A stretch of 64,000 nucleotides of DNA from Aequorivita vitellina (GTDB lineage: Bacteria > Bacteroidota > Bacteroidia > Flavobacteriales > Flavobacteriaceae). Position numbers and translations under genes: made by a program. Shown here piece by piece: positions 14,257 through 23,977 of this stretch. The notes below the pieces were generated by a model. That model did not search any database, had not been told where the DNA came from, and was given only the letters and a program-made list of their open reading frames with translations. The stretch is taken from positions 1-64,000 of the forward strand of contig NZ_JAIRBA010000007.1 of the NCBI RefSeq assembly GCF_022008365.1, given 5' to 3'. Within the stretch, counting starts at the first letter, position 1. Every line of letters starts with the position of its first letter.

Positions 14257-16047
14257 CTAACGAATGCCGTGCATTAATTTTTTCAATACAGGATTTAATA
14301 ACATTGAAATAATACCAACGGCAATAGGTATTAATGTAAATATTAAAAAGAACGTGCCCATGGAATATTCCGAGGAAATTTTATCGATCATTCCTCCCAT
14401 TGTATTCGCAGCTTTTTGCCCCACGGCAATGGCAAGATACCAAACCCCAAACATAAATCCAATCATTCGCGCCGGAACTAATTTACTTAAATATGACAAT
14501 CCTAACGGCGAAAGACAAAGCTCGCCCATGGTGTGCATTAAGTATGCTAAAATTAAGAATACCATACTCACTGAGGCGGTCATTGCACCCGGTGGAATAT
14601 CGGAAGCACCATACGAAAGAATGGCAAAGCCCAAGCCCAAAAGCACGAGGCCAATACCATATTTTACGGCTGCACTGGGATTGTATTTACTTTCCCACCA
14701 TTTTGAAAATAATGGCGCCAAAGTAATAATAAAGAAGGAGTTTAATATACCGAACCACGTGGCATCTACTTCTAGTTCTGTTTGAGAAAATTTATCTACC
14801 AATCTAAATACAACCAAGCCCCAAATACCAATAAAAGCAATTACTAGCGCGACGTTAGACAATGCAATACGGTGATGTGTTTTTTTAACCAATAAATATA
14901 TAACCCAAGAAATTATTATTAAAGGTACGGTAGTTAAAAGCGCATCGACGATTTTAAAAATAATGGCAGAATCTCCTGTTAGATTTCTATTGGTATAATC
15001 CTGCGCAAAAAGCGTCATTGAACCTAAAGATTGTTCAAAGAATGCGAAAAAGAAAACCGTAAAAAGACCAAATATAGAAACCGCAATTAATCTATCTCTT
15101 ACAATTGGGAGATAACGCGCAATACGGGTTACCAATAAAATAAGAAACATAGCTAAAGCAGCTAGAACAACCACATTAGTTCCATTCATTCCCCAAAGTT
15201 CAAAAGGCACTAACGATTTTGAATAGATAGTCTCCAATGGATCATTAAACAGATAGAGCAAGCCACCAATGGAAGATAACACAATGAGCACATAATCGAA
15301 CATTGTAAAAGGATTGAGCTTAATTGGCGCTTCCGCTACTTCATCTTCGCGTAATTCAGGTCCTTCTTCATTTATATTTTGCGGAATTCCCACTTCGTGA
15401 ACTTTTGAAGGTTTTGCGCCAATGTTTCCAAAGATTTTATGCGCCAACAAAAATTGAAGCATTCCCAAAAACATAAAGATTCCAGCTAGACCAAAGCCCC
15501 ACGACCATCCGTAATTTTCGGCTAAATAACCACAAAGCATCATCCCGAAAAAAGCACCAGCATTTACCCCCATATAGAAAATGGTATACGCTCCATCTTT
15601 TTTAGATTCTTTGCCTTTATACATTTCAGAAATGATAGAGGTAATATTCGGTTTAAAGAAACCAGTACCAATAACTAAAAGCGCGAGCCCTAAATAAAAT
15701 GAAGATGTTGTTTCCATTGCCATAGCGGCGTGGCCTAAGGTCATAACAATACAACCAATAACCACGGCCATTCTATAGCCGGTAAGTTTATCTGCTATCC
15801 ATCCCCCAATTATTGGCGTTAAATACAACAGCGATGCGTAAGTACCTATTAGTGCCAACGCGTGTTCTCTTGGCCAATCCCAACCGGGGTTGTCGCTCAT
15901 AAGCGGTGCTGTTAAGAACAACACCAGCAGGATTCGCATTCCGTAGAAGGAAAAACGCTCCCACATTTCGGTAAAGAAAAGTATAAAAAGTCCTGCAGGA
16001 TGCCCTAAAACTTTGTCCTTAAATAGATTTTCAATATCGGTATTCAT
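14257..16047 (-). CDS. POT/PTR family proton-dependent oligopeptide transporter
   Basis: 596 residues, about 14 membrane helices. POT signatures seen are the opening GHPAGLFILFFTEMWERFSFYGMR (the FFTEMWERFSFYGMR motif of helix 1), GWIADKLTGYR in loop 2-3 and FTIFYMGVNAGAFFG-like AYTIFYMGVNAGAFFG in helix 5. GELCLSPLGLSYLSKLVP lies near the end. It brings di- and tripeptides in with protons. Its central loop (about 205-250, acidic) and extra helices make it longer than the neighbouring paralogue. The DPP-IV gene and the second POT gene upstream form one operon with it. Confidence 0.95.
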   Translation of the reverse strand: MNTDIENLFKDKVLGHPAGLFILFFTEMWERFSFYGMRILLVLFLTAPLMSDNPGWDWPREHALALIGTYASLLYLTPIIGGWIADKLTGYRMAVVIGCIVMTLGHAAMAMETTSSFYLGLALLVIGTGFFKPNITSIISEMYKGKESKKDGAYTIFYMGVNAGAFFGMMLCGYLAENYGWSWGFGLAGIFMFLGMLQFLLAHKIFGNIGAKPSKVHEVGIPQNINEEGPELREDEVAEAPIKLNPFTMFDYVLIVLSSIGGLLYLFNDPLETIYSKSLVPFELWGMNGTNVVVLAALAMFLILLVTRIARYLPIVRDRLIAVSIFGLFTVFFFAFFEQSLGSMTLFAQDYTNRNLTGDSAIIFKIVDALLTTVPLIIISWVIYLLVKKTHHRIALSNVALVIAFIGIWGLVVFRLVDKFSQTELEVDATWFGILNSFFIITLAPLFSKWWESKYNPSAAVKYGIGLVLLGLGFAILSYGASDIPPGAMTASVSMVFLILAYLMHTMGELCLSPLGLSYLSKLVPARMIGFMFGVWYLAIAVGQKAANTMGGMIDKISSEYSMGTFFLIFTLIPIAVGIISMLLNPVLKKLMHGIR

Positions 16048-16082
16048 GACTCTGAATTTTGGTTAGATAGTTTCTAAAAATA

Positions 16083-17486
16083 TTAATTGGCTTTGTTGAT
16101 GTCTGGGTCTGCAAGCTCAAATGGCTCATTGTCATGCATTTCACGCTCATTGTCCTCCGCACCGTGTGTAAGATTTTCCAATTTCTTTCTAATTAATAAT
16201 ACCAACAATCCAAAAATAACACAGAAAATAGCGATTCCAGTAAACACCGTGTATTCACCCAAATTTGATGCAGATTCGCCTAAAAGACCAGCTACTTTGT
16301 TTCCAAGACCAGTCATTGCGAAATATACCCCCATCATAAGAGAAGCGTACTTCAATGGCGCCAATTTTGTAATGTATGAAAGTGCAACTGGTGATAAACA
16401 AAGCTCTCCAACGGTATGGAATAAATATGCCGCAACTAACCAGTACATAGCTGATGAACCATCGGTATTATATTGAGCTGCTGCGCCAGTCATAAAAAAG
16501 AAACCAGTACCCATAATTATCAAACCGAGACACATTTTAAAAAGCGATGTTGATACTTTTCCTTTCAACTTTCTATGCGCCCAATATGCGGCAACACTTG
16601 TACCTAAAAGAATTATGAATAGTGCATTTAACGATTGGAACCAAGAGGCAGGTACTTCCCAGCCCATTAACATTCTATTTGTTTTTTCGGAAGCATAAAT
16701 ATTCATTAAACCTCCAGCTTGTTCAAAGGCACCCCAGAAAACGATTACCAACACAAAAGAGATGAACAACACAATCATTCTATCTTTTTCAATCTTGTTA
16801 AGTGGTCTTTTCATTGCAGCTTTTTCTTCCGGATCAATCGATTTATTGGTATTGTTTCCTACGTATTTTAAGTGTTTCTGACCAACAAGATATTGTATAA
16901 GCCCTAGTGCCATACCTATAGCCGCAAGTCCAAAACCGTAATGCCATCCATAAACTTCCCCTACATAACCAACTATTATACTAGATAGAAAGGCACCCAC
17001 ATTTATACCAATATAAAATATGGTAAACCCTTTATCTCTTCTAATATCGCCAGGCTTGTATAACCCACCTACCATAGTTGAGATATTTGGTTTTAACATA
17101 CCAACCCCAGCCACGATAAGTCCTAGACCTGTATAAAACGCCCACATATATTCAAAAGATAGAATACCATGACCAGCTACAAGTAAAATACCTCCAACAA
17201 GAACAGATTGTTTTTGACCTAAAAATTTATCTGCAATCCATCCTCCAGGAATGGAAGCTACATAAACAAACATGGTGTACCAACCGTAAACCGATAATGC
17301 TTCGGCATTTGACCAACCCAATCCTGGATTGCCACCATTGGATTCTGCTACTAAGTAAAGTACTAAAATAGCTCGCATTCCATAATAGGAAAAACGTTCC
17401 CACATTTCGGTAAAGAACAAGATGTAAAGACCTACCGGGTGACCAAATAATTCCTTTTGCTTTTGATATTGTAGTGCGTCTGACAT
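16083..17486 (-). CDS. POT/PTR family oligopeptide transporter (second copy)
   Basis: 467 residues, shorter paralogue of the next gene. Motifs are GHPVGLYILFFTEMWERFSYYGMR, GWIADKFLGQKQ, FTIFYIGINVGAFLSS and GELCLSPVALSYITKL. The N-terminal six-helix half is complete. The C-terminal half begins after a basic/acidic loop (DPEEKAAMKRPLNKIEKDR). It lies 26 nt after the DPP-IV gene and 35 nt before the other POT gene. Two transporters with one peptidase suggest complementary dipeptide ranges, which is an inference. Confidence 0.95.
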   Translation of the reverse strand: MSDALQYQKQKELFGHPVGLYILFFTEMWERFSYYGMRAILVLYLVAESNGGNPGLGWSNAEALSVYGWYTMFVYVASIPGGWIADKFLGQKQSVLVGGILLVAGHGILSFEYMWAFYTGLGLIVAGVGMLKPNISTMVGGLYKPGDIRRDKGFTIFYIGINVGAFLSSIIVGYVGEVYGWHYGFGLAAIGMALGLIQYLVGQKHLKYVGNNTNKSIDPEEKAAMKRPLNKIEKDRMIVLFISFVLVIVFWGAFEQAGGLMNIYASEKTNRMLMGWEVPASWFQSLNALFIILLGTSVAAYWAHRKLKGKVSTSLFKMCLGLIIMGTGFFFMTGAAAQYNTDGSSAMYWLVAAYLFHTVGELCLSPVALSYITKLAPLKYASLMMGVYFAMTGLGNKVAGLLGESASNLGEYTVFTGIAIFCVIFGLLVLLIRKKLENLTHGAEDNEREMHDNEPFELADPDINKAN

Positions 17487-17512
17487 AAGATTTATTATTA
17501 GTTGTTGTTGTT

Positions 17513-19693
17513 TTATAAATTTTTCTTGATGAAATCTGTCATTAAAGTATATAAATGCAATCTGGTATTACCTCCGTAAATACCGTGATTTTTATCTGGA
17601 TAAATGCGCCAATCAAATTGTTTATTGGCTTGCACTAAGGCTTCAATTAAACGCATGCTGTTTTGCACATGTACGTTATCGTCAGCACTTCCGTGCACTA
17701 ACAAATACTTCCCTTTTAAACCATCTACGTGCGAAATTGGTGAATTTTCATCGTAACCCGAAGCATTTTCTTGCGGGGTTTGCATATAGCGCTCGGTATA
17801 AATACTGTCGTAAAATCTCCAGCTGGTTACCGGAGCAACAGCAATAGCCATTTCAAAAGTATCGGGTGCTTGAAACAATGCGTTGGAAGACATAAACCCT
17901 CCGTAGCTCCAACCCCAAATGCCGGTACGCGAAGCATCAATATACGGCAGATCGCTTAGTTTTTTAGCAACGGCTATTTGGTCTTCCACTTCGTATTTCC
18001 CCAATTCTTTTTGAGTCATTTTTTTAAAATCCCTTCCTTTAAAACCGGTTCCACGTCCGTCAACACACACCACAATAATATCTAAATCATTGGCCAGCAT
18101 TTCGTGCCAGTAATCATTGGTGCCCATCCAACTGTTTGCTACGTTTTGAGAACCTGGCCCCGAATATTGATACAGAAACAATGGGTATTGTTTGGTTTCA
18201 TCAAAATCCAAAGGTTTAATCATATACATATTTAAGTCTTCACCGTTAATCTTTATAGTTGAAAACTCTTTGGGTGAAATTTTATAGGAAGCTAAACGGT
18301 TTTTTAAATCGTTGTTGTTTTTTATTTCGCGAAGCAATTTCCCTGTTTTTGCATCGTGAAGTGTATAAACATAAGGAGTGCTAGCATTTGAAAAAGTATT
18401 TATAAAATACGAATAATCTGCACTAAAATCTGCTGCATTTGTTCCGGTTTGTTGGGTTAATCGCGCTTTGTTTTTGCCTGAAGGTAGTATAGAGTACACA
18501 TCGCGGTTTATGCTCCCGTTTTCGGTGCTTTGGTAATACACCCGGCCGGTGTTTTGATCGAAACCGTAATAGGCCGTAACTTCCCACGGACCTTTGGTTA
18601 CTTGATTTAGTAGTTTTCCGTCTTTATCGTATTGGTAAATATGGTTCCAGCCATCCTTTTCACTTGTCCAGAAAAAACTATTGTCGTTTAAAAATGTAAG
18701 ATTGTCCGTAACATCAACATACGCATCGTCCTTTTCGGCTAAAATTAATTTTGAAGTATTGTCTGAGGCATTAACGAAAACCAAATCGATTACATTTTGA
18801 TGGCGATTGGCTAACTGTACGCTCAAAAAGTTGTTGTCTTGAGTCCAGAGCAATCTTGGAATGTAATAGTTGTTGTATTTTGAAAGATCCACTTCCGAAG
18901 TTTTTTCAGTACCAAGATCGTAAAGGTGCAATGAAACTTTAGAATTTGCCTCTCCTGCTTTTGGGTATTTAAAAGTATCTGCCGTAGGATACAACTGGTC
19001 GCCGTACAAATCCATATTAAACTGTGGCACATCGGTTTCGTCAAATTTTATATAAGCCAGTTTGTCGCCATTTTTGCTCCACTCAAAAGCGCGCACAAAG
19101 GCGAATTCTTCTTCATAAACCCAATCTGTTAAACCGTTGATGATACTGTTCTTTTTACCATCGCTGGTAATTTGTTTTGTTTCGCCAGTATTTAAATTTT
19201 TTATAAATAGATTATTTTCAAATCCATAAGCAACTTTACTACCGTCGTCACTAAATGTAGGCTCTTGTATTTTATTGGTCGAAACTAAACTGAACTGTTT
19301 AGATGCCACATCGTAAACGTAAAAAGTACCACGCGAAGAACGTCTATATATTTGTTGCAATTGTGTTGTAAAGAGAATTTTTGATTCATCTTTACTGAAT
19401 TCATAGGAAATTACGTAGTCAATTCCCTTTAAATCATTAGTGTTTAAAAGCGTTCGCACTTTTTCACCACTTTTGTAATCAAAAACATCTACAGTTGACG
19501 CCTTGTTTTGTCTATCGTAATTTAAAACAGCGTATTCCTTTCCGTTATTCATGGAATGCAAGGCGTCTAAACCTTGGGTTCGGAAGGCTCCGCTCCAAAT
19601 TTCTTGGAGGGTTATGTTCTGTTGTTGCGCTTGAATGGAAGGAAGTGCCGTTAAAAACAGCAATAAAAAAGGTAGGGAGATTAATCTTTTCAA
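17513..19693 (-). CDS. dipeptidyl peptidase IV (S9B prolyl oligopeptidase family)
   Basis: 726 residues with a signal peptide (MKRLISLPFLLLFLTALPSIQA). The N-terminal beta-propeller carries DWVYEEEF (190-197), the double-glutamate motif that holds the free substrate N-terminus in DPP-IV. The C-terminal alpha/beta hydrolase has the nucleophile in GWSYGGF (Ser596), the aspartate in GSADDNVH (671-672) and the histidine in DKNHGI (His703). It removes X-Pro or X-Ala dipeptides from peptides in the periplasm. The two peptide transporters behind it would take the dipeptides up. It is first in a three-gene operon. Confidence 0.96.
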   Translation of the reverse strand: MKRLISLPFLLLFLTALPSIQAQQQNITLQEIWSGAFRTQGLDALHSMNNGKEYAVLNYDRQNKASTVDVFDYKSGEKVRTLLNTNDLKGIDYVISYEFSKDESKILFTTQLQQIYRRSSRGTFYVYDVASKQFSLVSTNKIQEPTFSDDGSKVAYGFENNLFIKNLNTGETKQITSDGKKNSIINGLTDWVYEEEFAFVRAFEWSKNGDKLAYIKFDETDVPQFNMDLYGDQLYPTADTFKYPKAGEANSKVSLHLYDLGTEKTSEVDLSKYNNYYIPRLLWTQDNNFLSVQLANRHQNVIDLVFVNASDNTSKLILAEKDDAYVDVTDNLTFLNDNSFFWTSEKDGWNHIYQYDKDGKLLNQVTKGPWEVTAYYGFDQNTGRVYYQSTENGSINRDVYSILPSGKNKARLTQQTGTNAADFSADYSYFINTFSNASTPYVYTLHDAKTGKLLREIKNNNDLKNRLASYKISPKEFSTIKINGEDLNMYMIKPLDFDETKQYPLFLYQYSGPGSQNVANSWMGTNDYWHEMLANDLDIIVVCVDGRGTGFKGRDFKKMTQKELGKYEVEDQIAVAKKLSDLPYIDASRTGIWGWSYGGFMSSNALFQAPDTFEMAIAVAPVTSWRFYDSIYTERYMQTPQENASGYDENSPISHVDGLKGKYLLVHGSADDNVHVQNSMRLIEALVQANKQFDWRIYPDKNHGIYGGNTRLHLYTLMTDFIKKNL

Positions 19694-20173
19694 AGTGTTA
19701 AAATTTTAATACGCCAAGTTTACTAATTTTTTGTGAAAGTGAAGGTCGTTTTTCTGTTAAATAAGCCCTTCAAGTCTATTTAATACTAATAACAATTAGT
19801 TGCAATGGCTTACAAACTGCACACTGTGTAAAGAATTTTGAATAACTCCCTCAAGATAAAGGCTAAAAGCGTTTTTTAGGAAGTTTTTTAGAAGAATTTC
19901 AATTTTATAAAATCCATCTATTTGAATCAAAAATTTTAGCATTTTATAAATTCCATGACGGTTTTAGGCTTTAAAATTGATTGATGAGATACTTTTAAAA
20001 TTGAATTTTGTCCTTTATTATGCGAAAACATCTACTTCGCAGCCTGTAAATGTGAACTAATTGCGCCAAATGTAAATTGAATAAACAACTTCATATTACT
20101 TTTAAAAAGTATATTTATGTGGCGATAGTAATTCAATTTTACTTGCAACAAAAAATGCTTAAAAAAGTACGTT
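19694..20173. other. 480-bp divergent spacer without a gene
   Basis: This A/T-rich spacer must contain the promoters of the DPP-IV operon and of mgtE. I found no TAnnTTTG match with a proper -33 element. The only structure noticed is the 15-nt palindrome TACTTTT-A-AAAAGTA at about 20097-20111, some 60 nt before mgtE. It could be an operator, but such A/T palindromes arise easily by chance. No Mg-sensing leader could be recognised. Confidence 0.5.
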
Positions 20174-21490
20174 ATGGTAAATTTTCAAAACCTACATCCA
20201 GCAGATATTGCTGAGCAATTAAGAGATTTAGACAATAATGAACGCAACTTGTCTTTTTTAAGGCTTTCGTCTGTACGTAAAAGTGAAGTATTTCGGTTTT
20301 TAGAACCACGCGTTCAAATTAAAATTATTAAAGCGCTTGGCAACAAAGAACTTTCCGAAGTACTCAATAATCTACCTCCCGACAACAGAACCAAGCTTTT
20401 TGAAAATTTTCCAGACAACCTTATAAAAACCTCCATAAACCTTCTTAACAATGAAGAAAGAGAAATTGCACTTAGCCTAATTGGTTACCAAAAAGATAGT
20501 ACCGCTAGATTAATGACGCCCCATTATATACAAACCACAGCCGATAAAACAGTTTCGCAAGTTTTGAAGCACATTAAAAAAGTAGGTAAAAAAGCGGAAA
20601 CCTTAAATTTTGTGTATGTGGTAAATGATGACAATAAATTAATAGATGATTTAAGAATTGGCGAATTGCTCCTTGCCGAACCAGCCACAAAAATATCTGA
20701 ACTTATGGATAGGCAAGTATTGGCAATTACAACCACCACTCCTATTGAAGAAGCAGTTGAAATTTTTGATAAATACGATCGTGCGGCTTTACCCATTATA
20801 ACTGAAAGCGGGGTTTTAGTTGGTATTGTAACTTTTGACGATATTCTAGATAGAGTACAAGAGCTAACCACCAAAGAAATTCACAAATTTGGCGGCACCA
20901 AAGGATTAGATATGTCATACACCCAATCAACACTATTAGATCTTGTGAAGAAAAGAGCTAGTTGGTTGGTAATTCTCTTTTTTGGCGAAATGCTCACCGC
21001 TTCGGCCATGGGTTTTTTTGAGGGTCAAATTGAAAAAGCCGTAGTGCTGGTTTTATTTGTTCCATTAATTATTTCCAGTGGCGGCAACTCTGGCTCCCAA
21101 GCAGCCTCACTTATTATTAGAGCTATGGCATTAAAGGAGATAAAACTAAAAGACTGGTGGTATGTTATGAAGAAAGAAATACTCTCTGGTCTAATTTTGG
21201 GAACCATTTTAGGCTCAATTGGGTTTTTGCGAATTTTCTTGTGGCAGGAAACCGAACTATATAATTATGGTGAATTTTGGTTTGAAGTAGCCCTCAGCGT
21301 ATCAGTCTCCCTCGTATTTATTGTTTTATGGGGAACACTTTCTGGCTCGTTAATACCCTTTATTTTAAAATGGTTTAAACTAGATCCGGCAACGGCATCA
21401 GCACCTTTTGTTGCTACCTTAGTAGATGTTACGGGAATTATTATTTTCTTCTCTGTGGCAGCTTACTTTTTAGCAGACAAACTGCTGTAA
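20174..21490 (+). CDS. mgtE: magnesium transporter MgtE
   Basis: 438 residues in the standard order. The cytoplasmic MgtE N-domain of helical repeats (about 1-105, starting with LHPADIAEQLRDL) is followed by two CBS domains (about 110-235; RLMTPHYIQT, LMDRQVLAITTTTPIEEA, GIVTFDDILDRV) that sense cytosolic Mg. Then come the plug helix and five membrane helices with PLIISSGGNSGSQAASLIIRA and the pore-end VATLVDVTGIIIFF. It allows Mg2+ entry into the cell when internal Mg is low. It stands alone, with its own upstream spacer. Confidence 0.96.
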   Translation: MVNFQNLHPADIAEQLRDLDNNERNLSFLRLSSVRKSEVFRFLEPRVQIKIIKALGNKELSEVLNNLPPDNRTKLFENFPDNLIKTSINLLNNEEREIALSLIGYQKDSTARLMTPHYIQTTADKTVSQVLKHIKKVGKKAETLNFVYVVNDDNKLIDDLRIGELLLAEPATKISELMDRQVLAITTTTPIEEAVEIFDKYDRAALPIITESGVLVGIVTFDDILDRVQELTTKEIHKFGGTKGLDMSYTQSTLLDLVKKRASWLVILFFGEMLTASAMGFFEGQIEKAVVLVLFVPLIISSGGNSGSQAASLIIRAMALKEIKLKDWWYVMKKEILSGLILGTILGSIGFLRIFLWQETELYNYGEFWFEVALSVSVSLVFIVLWGTLSGSLIPFILKWFKLDPATASAPFVATLVDVTGIIIFFSVAAYFLADKLL

Positions 21491-21535
21491 TTAATATAGA
21501 ACTTTAACCTGAAAACTTTCTTAAAACAATCTAAT

Positions 21536-22450
21536 TTAATCCCGAATTAAAGGCATTGTAGTACAACGCAGCAAACCTTCCTGTTTTGCTATTTCGGAAT
21601 ACGGCACTTCTTCAACTGTAAAGCCTTGCTCGCGAAGCCAAGTGTTTAACCTCGTAAAGTTTTTTTCTGAAATAACAACCTCGGGCGAAATAGAGAATAC
21701 ATTGCTATTCATGTTATACATTTCTTGTTTGGTAATATGAAAACAGTTTTCTTTTCCGAAGAAATTTACCAGCCATTCATATTCTTCTTCAATCAAAAAA
21801 CCTTCTTTATGAATAATAGCCTTCCCTTTACCCAAAGGTTGAAAGCAACAATCTAAATGCAGTGCATTTTCTTCGGCAACGGTATTACTTTTTTTGAGAT
21901 TAAATGACTTTATCTTTTTATGCGGAAACAATTTTTGTAGATGTTCCACAGCGTTCATATTTGTACGAGCCGTGATAAAACTATCGTAGTCGTCGCCGTA
22001 ATAGCTTCCCACGAAAATATAGTCGCCCCATGGCATTACATCGCCGCCTTCAATATGGGCGTTTTCTGGGAATTCAATAATTTTTGAAGGATCAATTTTA
22101 TTTATTACATGTTCAATAGCGCCTATTTCCATAGAACGATCTTCAAGAATGTTCGCTATTATAAATTTATCTTCAATAACAAAGGCAATATCTCGCGAAA
22201 AAATCTGATTGTAATCTTTAATTGAACGGGGGCGATATACTTCTACATTGTACTTTTTTAAAACTTCGGCCACGGCATCCATCTCCCGCATCATATCTTC
22301 ATCTTTGGGGTAGGTTCCTGCTTTAATATGTTCGGCAGATTTGGGGTCGTAGGCTTCTTCAAACTTGGGCACGGGGCCATTGCTATCTGCTCTGCCTAAA
22401 ACTACGGCGCGCAATCTTGAAGTTTCATCGTTAATGTGTAGGTGGATCAT
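21536..22450 (-). CDS. guanidino-group-modifying enzyme family protein (arginine deiminase/dimethylargininase type)
   Basis: 304 residues with the catalytic set of the pentein (GME) superfamily: FSRDIAFV (85-91), substrate-binding Glu134-Gly-Gly-Asp137 (HIEGGDVM), His198-x-Asp200 (LHLDCCF) and nucleophile Cys296 in LLRCTTMP. Relatives hydrolyse arginine or dimethylarginine to citrulline or transfer amidino groups. The exact substrate cannot be read from the sequence. It resembles the uncharacterised flavobacterial proteins often labelled amidinotransferase or DDAH. Its 3' end faces mgtE (45 bp). It lies 61 nt downstream of gltA on the same strand. Confidence 0.85.
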   Translation of the reverse strand: MIHLHINDETSRLRAVVLGRADSNGPVPKFEEAYDPKSAEHIKAGTYPKDEDMMREMDAVAEVLKKYNVEVYRPRSIKDYNQIFSRDIAFVIEDKFIIANILEDRSMEIGAIEHVINKIDPSKIIEFPENAHIEGGDVMPWGDYIFVGSYYGDDYDSFITARTNMNAVEHLQKLFPHKKIKSFNLKKSNTVAEENALHLDCCFQPLGKGKAIIHKEGFLIEEEYEWLVNFFGKENCFHITKQEMYNMNSNVFSISPEVVISEKNFTRLNTWLREQGFTVEEVPYSEIAKQEGLLRCTTMPLIRD

Positions 22451-22511
22451 GTTGCAAATATAGAAAAAGCACCTCGATACCGAAGTGCTTTTAAAACTAT
22501 TAAAATAAGGG

Positions 22512-23798
22512 TTATCTTTTTTCTACAGGAATAAAGTCGCGACGTGTTTCGCCAATATATATTTGGCGCGGTCTTCCTATAGGTTCTTTGTTAAGGCGCA
22601 TTTCTCTCCATTGTGCAATCCAACCAGGCAAACGCCCTAAAGCAAACATTGGGGTGAACATTTCAACAGGAATGCCAAGGGCTCTGTAAATAATTCCTGA
22701 ATAGAAATCTACGTTTGGATATAATTTTCTTTCTACGAAGTATGGGTCTTCCAAAGCTTCTTTTTCCAATGCTTTCGCAATATCAAGAATTTCATCGTCT
22801 ATCCCTAAATCTTCTAGAACTGCATCTGCTGCTTTTTTTATGATTTTTGCGCGTGGGTCAAAATTCTTATAAACTCTATGCCCAAAGCCCATTAAACGGA
22901 ACGGATCGTTTTTGTCTTTGGCTTTTGCCATAAATTTCTTCGTGTCGCCACCATCTTGTTGAATAGCTTCAAGCATTTCAATAACCGCTTGATTTGCCCC
23001 TCCGTGAAGTGGTCCCCACAAGGCCGCAATTCCAGCAGAAATAGAAATAAACAAACCTGCGTGAGACGAGCCTACAATTCGCACGGTAGATGTAGAACAA
23101 TTCTGTTCGTGATCTGCGTGAAGTATTAATAGCTTGTCTAATGCTTCTAAAATAATATCGTTAGTTGCGTAATCTGCACTTGGTTTTTTGAACATCATTT
23201 TAATGAAGTTGTCCACATACCCCAAAGAGTCACCGCCATAGTCTAGCGGAAGCCCCATGCGTTTTCTGTACGTCCAAGCAGTTAAAACCGGGAATTTCCC
23301 AAGAATTTTCACAATGGCTTTGTACATATCTTCTTCGCTATCAACATTTACTGAAGAAGGGTTAAACGCAACCAATGCCGAAGTTAGTGACGACAAAACC
23401 CCCATTGGGTGTGCCGATTTTGGAAAGCCATCTAATATTTTTTTCACATCCTCATCAACATGAGACTGCGCCTTTATGTCTGAATGAAATTTATTGAGTT
23501 GTTGTTCAGTTGGTAAATTACCAAAAATAAGAAGATAACACACCTCTAAAAAGTGTGCTTTTTCGGCCAGTTCTTCAATGGTGTAACCTCGATAACGAAG
23601 CACTCCTTTTTCACCATCCAAAAAAGTTATAGCACTTTCGCAAGCGCCGGTATTTTTATATCCCGGGTCTAGAGTAACAACGCCGCCGGTATCTGCACGA
23701 AGGCTCTTTATATCTATTCCTAATTCATTCTCAGTTCCCTCTACAATGGGGAATTCATACTTTTTACCATCTATCTCGAGGGTCGCCATCTTTGCCAT
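22512..23798 (-). CDS. gltA: citrate synthase
   Basis: 428 residues from ATG 23798 (MAKMATLEIDGKKYEF). The frame is open to 23852, but the extra 18 codons are A/T-rich with no family resemblance. It condenses oxaloacetate and acetyl-CoA to open the TCA cycle. Hallmarks are GPLHGGANQAVIEML around the first catalytic histidine, MGFGHRVYKNFDPRAKII with the second histidine, and EMFTPMFALGRLPGWIAQW. It is a type II (hexameric, Gram-negative-type) enzyme with the N-terminal beta domain. The enolase terminator lies just upstream, so it has its own promoter, though no clear -7 box was found. Confidence 0.96.
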   Translation of the reverse strand: MAKMATLEIDGKKYEFPIVEGTENELGIDIKSLRADTGGVVTLDPGYKNTGACESAITFLDGEKGVLRYRGYTIEELAEKAHFLEVCYLLIFGNLPTEQQLNKFHSDIKAQSHVDEDVKKILDGFPKSAHPMGVLSSLTSALVAFNPSSVNVDSEEDMYKAIVKILGKFPVLTAWTYRKRMGLPLDYGGDSLGYVDNFIKMMFKKPSADYATNDIILEALDKLLILHADHEQNCSTSTVRIVGSSHAGLFISISAGIAALWGPLHGGANQAVIEMLEAIQQDGGDTKKFMAKAKDKNDPFRLMGFGHRVYKNFDPRAKIIKKAADAVLEDLGIDDEILDIAKALEKEALEDPYFVERKLYPNVDFYSGIIYRALGIPVEMFTPMFALGRLPGWIAQWREMRLNKEPIGRPRQIYIGETRRDFIPVEKR

Positions 23799-23931
23799 AA
23801 AATATAGTGTGTTTTTTAATTTATTCAGAAATGCTAAATTACAAAATCTCAAGCGATTTTTTTAACAATTGTGCGTAATCTTAGGTTAAAAAAACCTTAA
23901 ATAATAGGTGATGACAGAATTTAATGAATTA

Positions 23932-23960
23932 AAAAAACCTCGCAATTTGCGAGGTTTTTT
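23932..23960 (-). terminator. terminator of eno
   Basis: AAAAAACCTCGCAA and TTGCGAGGTTTTTT form a near-perfect hairpin flanked by A and T tracts, 18 nt after the enolase stop codon. It would work in both directions. Confidence 0.93.
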
Positions 23961-23977
23961 AAAAGGTTTCTTAAATA

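Noticed and set aside
20097-20111. Palindrome TACTTTT-A-AAAAGTA before mgtE as a metal-responsive operator.
   Set aside because: Such A/T palindromes are expected by chance in this base composition, and it matches no operator I know; noted only in the spacer entry.
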